DNA from: Euryodendron excelsum
Lineage: Eukaryota > Streptophyta > Magnoliopsida > Ericales > Pentaphylacaceae
Direction: 5' to 3'
Length of the DNA: 64,000 bases
NCBI GenBank assembly: GCA_033060915.1
Contig: CM065388.1
Location: 21,233,501-21,297,500 of the forward strand
In this document: positions 58,484 through 64,000 of the stretch, one piece after another
Layout of the letters: every line of letters starts with the position of its first letter
How positions within the stretch are numbered: the first letter of the stretch is position 1
Translations under genes and position numbers: made by a program
Notes under the pieces: generated by a model
The model's input: only the letters and a program-made list of their open reading frames with translations
Told to the model about the DNA's origin: nothing
Databases searched by the model: none

Positions 58484-58984
58484 TAAAATTCAACTTTGAG
58501 TCTAATACATATCAAGGTGAATGCACAACAATCCAAGAATTATGCAATGTACCAAACGAAGCAATGACACCTATTTCTACTTCAAACAAATTATTTACAT
58601 TCGAAGAGATTGAAGGTGTTTAAATAAAGTTTTCATCAAGTATGCATAGACTTAATGAAGTTGACTTGCCCTAAAAAAGATTGAACATGTTCAAATAAAG
58701 ACTTCATCAAAATGTGCCAAATCAGTTGAAGATGATTTGATTATAAAGAGATTGAAAATGCTCAAAAGAAGACTTCATCAAGTGTACTCAAGATAATGTG
58801 ATTGAAGTTGCTTAAGAAGAAAATACATCTTGATTGTCTGATCTCTACATAAAATCCAAGTGAAGATTTTATCTAGGATGTAAAGACTCAATGAAGATGA
58901 CATATACTCAGAGAAAATAAAGGTGTTCAAGAATAGACTTCATCAAACTTATAGAAGTCTCATCGAAGTGATCCAAATAAAAGA

Positions 58985-59046
58985 ATAAGCTTAGCAATGA
59001 AAGAGAAAGCTTGGCAATGAAAGAGAAAGCTCGACAATGAAAGAGA
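58985..59046. repeat. 20-base tandem repeat
   Basis: Three units of GCTTGGCAATGAAAGAGAAA with one to three differences, then a partial fourth. Confidence 0.92.
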
Positions 59047-59279
59047 AAGCTCAGTAACAGAGAAGAAGAGATCAACATTGATAAGATGAAACCCTGACAG
59101 TTTGGAAATCAAGAAAAGATGATTATCAAATGATTGATTCAATCCAAATTGAATAGAAGACAACTTTGATGAGCTAAAGATTTTGATTGATCATAATACC
59201 CCAAAGAGAAGACTCCTTGAAGATCTTATAATATTGCTGAAGATGAACTTGATTATTGGAAGACAAAATGAAGATTTTT

Positions 59280-59530
59280 GGGCAATGAGTAGACTCATTG
59301 AAATGAAGAGCCGACACATGAAGAAAGATGCAAAAACTTGAAGACAGAATGATCAATGAGTCGACCCATGAATATAAAGAATCTACACATGAAGACAAAA
59401 GCAAAATTTCTATACAAAAAGTCGACTCATGAAAATGAAGAGTCGACCCATGAAGAAAGAAGCAAAATAACTTGAAGACAGAACGATTAATGAGTCGACA
59501 CATGGATATGAAGAGTCGATATAAGGAGAC
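59280..59530. repeat. GTCGAC/CATGAA-type degenerate repeats
   Basis: AGTCGACNCATGAA recurs at least five times with ATGAAGA between copies. Part of the Copia LTR-like sequence. Minus-strand ORFs across it (59174-59592) are artefacts. Confidence 0.75.
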
Positions 59531-59698
59531 AATGGACAACATCTGAAAAATGCAGACCAGATGAATTGACACATTAAACCTAGTGTCGACACCTAGGAAA
59601 TAACAGCTAGTTTTTCTAATGCTATAACGGACTTATAACGGATTAGACTTGCATTAAATGAGCCCTAACAATATTCAACGGACGAAATCAATATAGAG

Positions 59699-59721
59699 AT
59701 ATATATATATATATATATATA
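59699..59721. repeat. (AT)n microsatellite
   Basis: About 11-12 AT units ahead of the leader-like part of the Copia LTR, possibly acting as its TATA region. Confidence 0.95.
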
Positions 59722-60413
59722 AGCTTCTAACTGCATTTATACAAGAAGGGACAAGAAACCAACATCCACTGACTGATCAAACTGAAAATTCTGAACATTC
59801 TTCTTGTCTTCTTTATGTGAGCTTTTATTGTTCAATCCACTCTTGATAGAGAGTTGTAAATCATTTGTATATCTTTATACACTTGTAAGTGAGAGTTTGA
59901 GAGTTCTCTTGTGGAAGAAAAACTCTTGTAAGTTTGAGTGGATCTTGGACAAAACCACTTGGTGGCTGAAAAACTTGGGAAGAAGTTCTTGTGTAAATAG
60001 TGAGCTGAGCACTTGGTCAATCAACATCCATTTGTAATTGGAGATTATATAGTGGAGGAAGACTTCAAGGGAATCTTGGGGTGAGGACGTAGACCACGGA
60101 TTGTGGTTGAATCTCAGTAATTCTCGATGTGCTTTCTATTGCTCTGTTTTTCATTCTTCTTTTGATTACATTGTATTATATGTAGATTGATTACTCTTAC
60201 ATTGATTAGATTAATTTTAATTAATATTAATTATCATTAATCTTCAAAAAACCCAATTCACCTCCCTTCTTGGGTTGCCTTATGGGCCAACATTAATATC
60301 ATCTATCTATACTATATATTATAGCAGAATGATAGGAGGTCTTTGAAATTGAAAGTTCTAATTTAATTTTCTCACATTTTTGCATTATTATAATACAAAA
60401 ATAACCATGTCTT

Positions 60414-61290
60414 GATACTATTGGCTGCTTCAAATTTATTTTTTTTACTTCAAATTTCATTCTATTTTGTTCTATTCTATATGGTAAGTTTTTCAAATTT
60501 CCTTCAATTATACTCCTTACACAGAATCTTTAAGAAAATATTAAATTTCTATAATAGAAAGTCTATACTTAACAAAATATTAATATTGTTATTACCCATC
60601 ATCCATACCTCCTTAAAAAAGTTTAAAAAGTAATAAAAAAAAATTAAAAAAAATTCATACTATTAGTTGTTTCAAACTTGTTTTTATTTTAAATTTAATT
60701 CTATTTTGTCTATTAGACTATAAATCAAAATTTAGTTGATACTATGAGTTGTTTCAAACTTATTCTTTTTATTTCAAACTTTATTCTATTTTGTCTTTTA
60801 GACTATATGGTAGGTTTTTCAAATTTTCTTCATGTGCCTAATTGTAATTTTTAATATAAAATAACAACGATTTTAAATTTCTAGGGTAGGAATTACACAT
60901 TTAACAAACACTATATATGATGTTATTACCCATCAATCATACCTCCTCAAAAATGTTTAAAAAGTAACAAAAGAATAGATCAAAATTTTCTTAATTATTG
61001 GTTGTTTCAAATTTAATTTTTTACTTTAAATTTTGTTTTATTTTGTCACGTAATCTATAAGTAAATTTGTCAAATTTCATTTAATTGTGCTCATTACATA
61101 TAATTTTTAACAGAAAAAAAATTATTTTAAACTTTTATGATATTGTTATTACCCATCAATGATATCTCTTAAAAAATATTAAAAATATAAAAACAAAAAT
61201 AAATCAAAATTGTTTTCTGATATTATGTTGTTTCAAAGTTAGTCTATATGGTTAGTTTGTCAAATTTCCTTCAAGTATGTTTCTAACATA
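60414..61290. repeat. Degenerate tandem array, about 230-325 base units
   Basis: Unit starts resemble GATACTATNRGTTGTTTCAAA at 60414, 60656 (partial), 60738, 60991 and 61219. Each is followed by TTCTATTTTGT, a TATATGGTAGGTTTTTCAAAT phrase, and ATTACCCATCA before the next. AT-rich and non-coding; either an old tandem duplication or part of an unknown element. Confidence 0.7.
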
Positions 61291-61391
61291 GAATGCTCAA
61301 TTGTGATGGTATATCAATTACAATGAATGAACAATTTTTACACCATTGATTACAAGCAACTACTCTGCATATGAAATATATGTCTTGCAAT

Positions 61392-64000
61392 TGTCACGCC
61401 TAGATTTTTCGCACTCAAAGAATACACACACAAGCAAAAAAATACTGTACTCTTTCGTTAGAACTCATCTTCCTAGAAGAATGAGTGTGACTAGGTTTGA
61501 ATGAAAAATTGATTTGAATAAAGGGCTTTTGGAAAACATTTGGAGTCACTACCTAACTTAATTAAGGTGAGTTAGGTCACTTAAAAACTAAGCACAATCC
61601 AAATACTATACTTAGGATTTTTGAAAACAATTTTGAAAATATTTCCTCAAGAGATGGTTTTTAGAAAACAGGTTGTTTGACAACCTTTGAAAAATATTTA
61701 AGCCCTTTTTTTTAAAATAACTCCTTTTTGGTCTTTCGAAATCAATGATCCTAGGTTCGGAAGTTGGTTACGTGTAGGGAAGACGCACTAAGCCATCACC
61801 CTACCCCACCCTTGCGGTTCCTACATGTCTATTCACCATAGATTCACCTATAAGAGTCTTCGATTAACAATTATCCAAAACTATCCACTTGAGAAAAGAA
61901 TATTTAGAAAGAAATTGACATGATGCAAGTGCAAGAAAAATAGAGTTGGAAAATGGATTTGGAAATAGATTTGAAAAGAAATTGATTTGATTTAAAAAGA
62001 GATTTGAAAAGATAAATTTGAAATTGAAAAGTTTCAGAAATTGGAAATAAAGATTTGAAAATAGATTTTTGGAATTGAAAACTTGAAATAGATTATGGAA
62101 TTGGAGATTTGAAAAAGATTGTTGAATTGAAAATTTAAAAAAGGTTGTGACCGCACCCACGAGAGTTGCCTACGTATCCTTTTTAAGGAATCAGTTCAGT
62201 CATAGTTCAAACAAGAGTCCGATAGAAAATGGAAGATTTTGATTTGAAAAAGAGATTTTGACTTGGAAAAGGGTTTGATTTGAACTTAGAATAGAAGATT
62301 GGAAATTGAAATTTGGAATTGAAAAGATTGGACTTTGATATTTGATTGGAAGATTTAAAAAGATTGGTTTTGGAAAGCTTGGTTTTAGAAAATCTAGACT
62401 TAGGAAATATAGGATTTATGAAAGACTCGAGGTTAAGAAAGATTTGACTCGAATGTTGAACTTAGAAGATTAGGAAAAGATTGTATTTAAGAAAGGTTCG
62501 CATTAGGATAGTTTCAAAACAGGAAAGTGCCTTTTTGGGAAAGTTCCGTTTTAGGAAAGTTTCATTTTAGAAAAGTTTTGATTTAGGAAATGTTTTGAAA
62601 TTGAAAAGTTTTGAAATAAGAAAGTCTTCTTTTTCAGAAAAAGTTGATTTTTGGAAAGAGTTGGATTAAAAAAAGTTTGGTTTAAGAAAGATTTAGAATT
62701 TTGGAAGGTTTAGGATTTAGAAAGTTTTGACTTAAGAAAGTTTTAACTTAGGAAAGGTTTCGCTTTTAGAAAGTTTGGAAAATTTTGAATTTGGAAAGAT
62801 TTGAAATTTAGAAAGTTTAGAATTTAGAAAGTTTTAAAAAGTTAGATTTGAAAAGTTAAGATGTGGAAAGGTATGGAATTTAGGAAAGGTTGAATTAGGA
62901 AAGATTTGGTAGCTTAAAGTTTAAGGAAAGATTTAAAAGTTTAAGTTTTGGAAATTTAAGGTTTAGAAAAGTATGAGATTAGGAAGGAGTGAATTAGGAA
63001 AGGTTTAGATTAGGAAAGATTGAGATTCCTATTTCCTAAAACAAAAGATTGGATTTTGTTTCTAAAAAAAGAGATGATTTGATTTTGTTTCCAAAAACAA
63101 ATGATTGTATCTAGCTTCCTAAACGGGAAGATTGGATTTAGTTTCCTAAAGGGAAGATTGGATTTAACATGGAATTGGAAAGATGGAGTTTTGAAAATCC
63201 TAGATTTAGGAAGACTATAGTCTTGATGTAGAAAATAGGTTTTGGAAACTTATGATTTTGATGTAAAATGGAGAGTTTTTGGAAACCTAGTTTTTAAGGT
63301 AAGATTGAAAATCATGATTTTGGGAAGGAAAATTAGGGTTTCCTAATTGTTGGTTCTAGGACTTGACTTGGGCTCTAAAAAAAGAGATTTTTGAAAAGAG
63401 AGAATTTTTGGAAACAGAGATTTTTGAAAGGAAATCCTAGAAAGGAGTTTTTAAAAAATAAACTTGAAAAGAGAGTTTTTAGAGAGAGAGGTTTTGAAAG
63501 AAGCATTTAGGAAAGAGTTTTTAGGAAAGAGATTTAAGAAGCGTTTTTAGAAAGTGAATTTTGAGGAAAGTGTTTTGGAAAGGAGTTTGAAAAGAGTTTT
63601 GGAAAATAGATTTTTGAAGGGAGTGTTTTAGAAAACAATTTTGAAAAGAAATTTTGGAGAGAGTTTTTAGAAAGCATGTTGGAAAAGAGATTTTTAGAAA
63701 GAAAATTTTAAAAAGAGAATTTTTAGAAAGAGAGATTTGAAAAGGGCGTTTTTGAAAAGTCCATAAAAACATCTCACTTCCTAAGGCGATTTTAACTATA
63801 AGAAGATTAGAATCGCTTTAGGATAGTGGTTTTGAAAACGACAAGGATTTTAAAAATATGGACCATATTGGTCACTTTAAATGTAACACTTTCCTAAAGC
63901 AACCCTAACCATGAAAAGACTATAATCACCCTAGGATTGTGATTTTAAAAACAAGTTTTGAAAAAGAAGGTTTTAATGCAAGTTTGAAAACAATGTTAAT
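61392..64000 (-). mobile_element. Tat LTR of the 5 kb family, running off the window
   Basis: It starts TGTCACGCCTAGATTTTTCG and follows the same order as the LTRs at 8627 and 44552 (GTTAGGTCAC block, GCGGTTCCTACATG block, ACGTATCC block, then purine-rich repeats). The left flank is GCAAT (61387-61391). About half of the expected 5 kb is in the window. It belongs to another insertion or a solo LTR; the right end is not visible. ORFs inside are chance. Confidence 0.9.

Larger units (their letters stand above)
58484..60292 (+). mobile_element. Copia LTR (and possible internal tail) fragment
   Basis: The last 450 bases look like a Copia LTR 3' part: ACTTGTAAGTGAGAGTTTGA, GAGGACGTAGACCACGG, and an end with CAATTCACCTCCCTTCTTGG and GGGCCAACA (60292). 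Upstream are repeat families: loose units with GATTGAA...TTCATCAA (58606-58950), a 20-base tandem repeat and GAGTCGACNCATGAA units. A 47-codon frame at the very start (58482-58624, ending CTTIQELC... FEEIEGV) looks protein-like but is unrecognised. No target duplication or opposite LTR was found, so this is a truncated piece joined to the broken Tat LTR. Confidence 0.6.

Noticed and set aside
59174..59592. Two overlapping minus-strand ORFs of 132 and 60 codons with Cys/Ser/Leu-rich repeats
   Set aside because: They fall in degenerate GTCGAC/CATGAA repeats of a Copia LTR; composition is repeat-driven.
61864..64000. Small Phe/Ser/Asn-rich minus-strand ORFs
   Set aside because: They come from purine-rich LTR text and recur in every LTR copy of the family with different lengths.

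Overview
This is nuclear DNA of a flowering plant. It is AT-rich and packed with LTR retrotransposons and miniature DNA transposons (MITEs), and I see one clearly intact host gene. That gene, at 32156-34450, is an NB-ARC/LRR immune receptor of the R1/late-blight type. This suggests a eudicot and probably an asterid, but one gene cannot settle the species. There are no bacterial features, tRNA or rRNA genes, or CRISPR arrays.

Left block (1-13625). A decayed minus-strand Ty3/Gypsy element of the Tat lineage occupies about 1288-8626: gag, protease, RT, RNase H and integrase, ending at 2801. A second reading frame on the opposite strand (about 1288-2209) converges on the end of pol. The left side is cut by an LTR (1-1287) of a different Tat family with LTRs of about 5 kb. 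A complete solo LTR of that same family (8627-13620) sits in the right side, flanked by 5-base target duplications GCCAC.

Middle block (13626-44551). This is mostly non-coding: a LINE RT fragment (about 15915-16300), a solo Copia LTR (18349-18968), Mutator-like elements, hAT and Tourist MITEs (several fixed by exact or near-exact target duplications, one a three-level nest at 23619-25277), the receptor gene, an internally deleted Copia element (37482-41516), and a probable first exon of a host gene (about 43995-44370) just left of another Tat insertion.

Right block (44552-64000). A non-autonomous minus-strand Tat element spans 44552-58483. It has LTRs of about 5 kb (the right one truncated), a primer-binding site, a gag remnant, no visible pol, a polypurine tract and, on the opposite strand, an intron-containing frame with a plant mobile domain (PMD, aminotransferase-like). 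Beyond it lie a Copia LTR fragment, a degenerate tandem array and a further 5 kb-type LTR running off the window.

The most unusual content is this Tat family: very long LTRs, palindromes next to the LTR TATA box that recur in the leader of the antisense ORF, variable tandem arrays at one LTR site, and an antisense PMD ORF whose six in-frame stops all fit C-to-T decay of a once intact gene.
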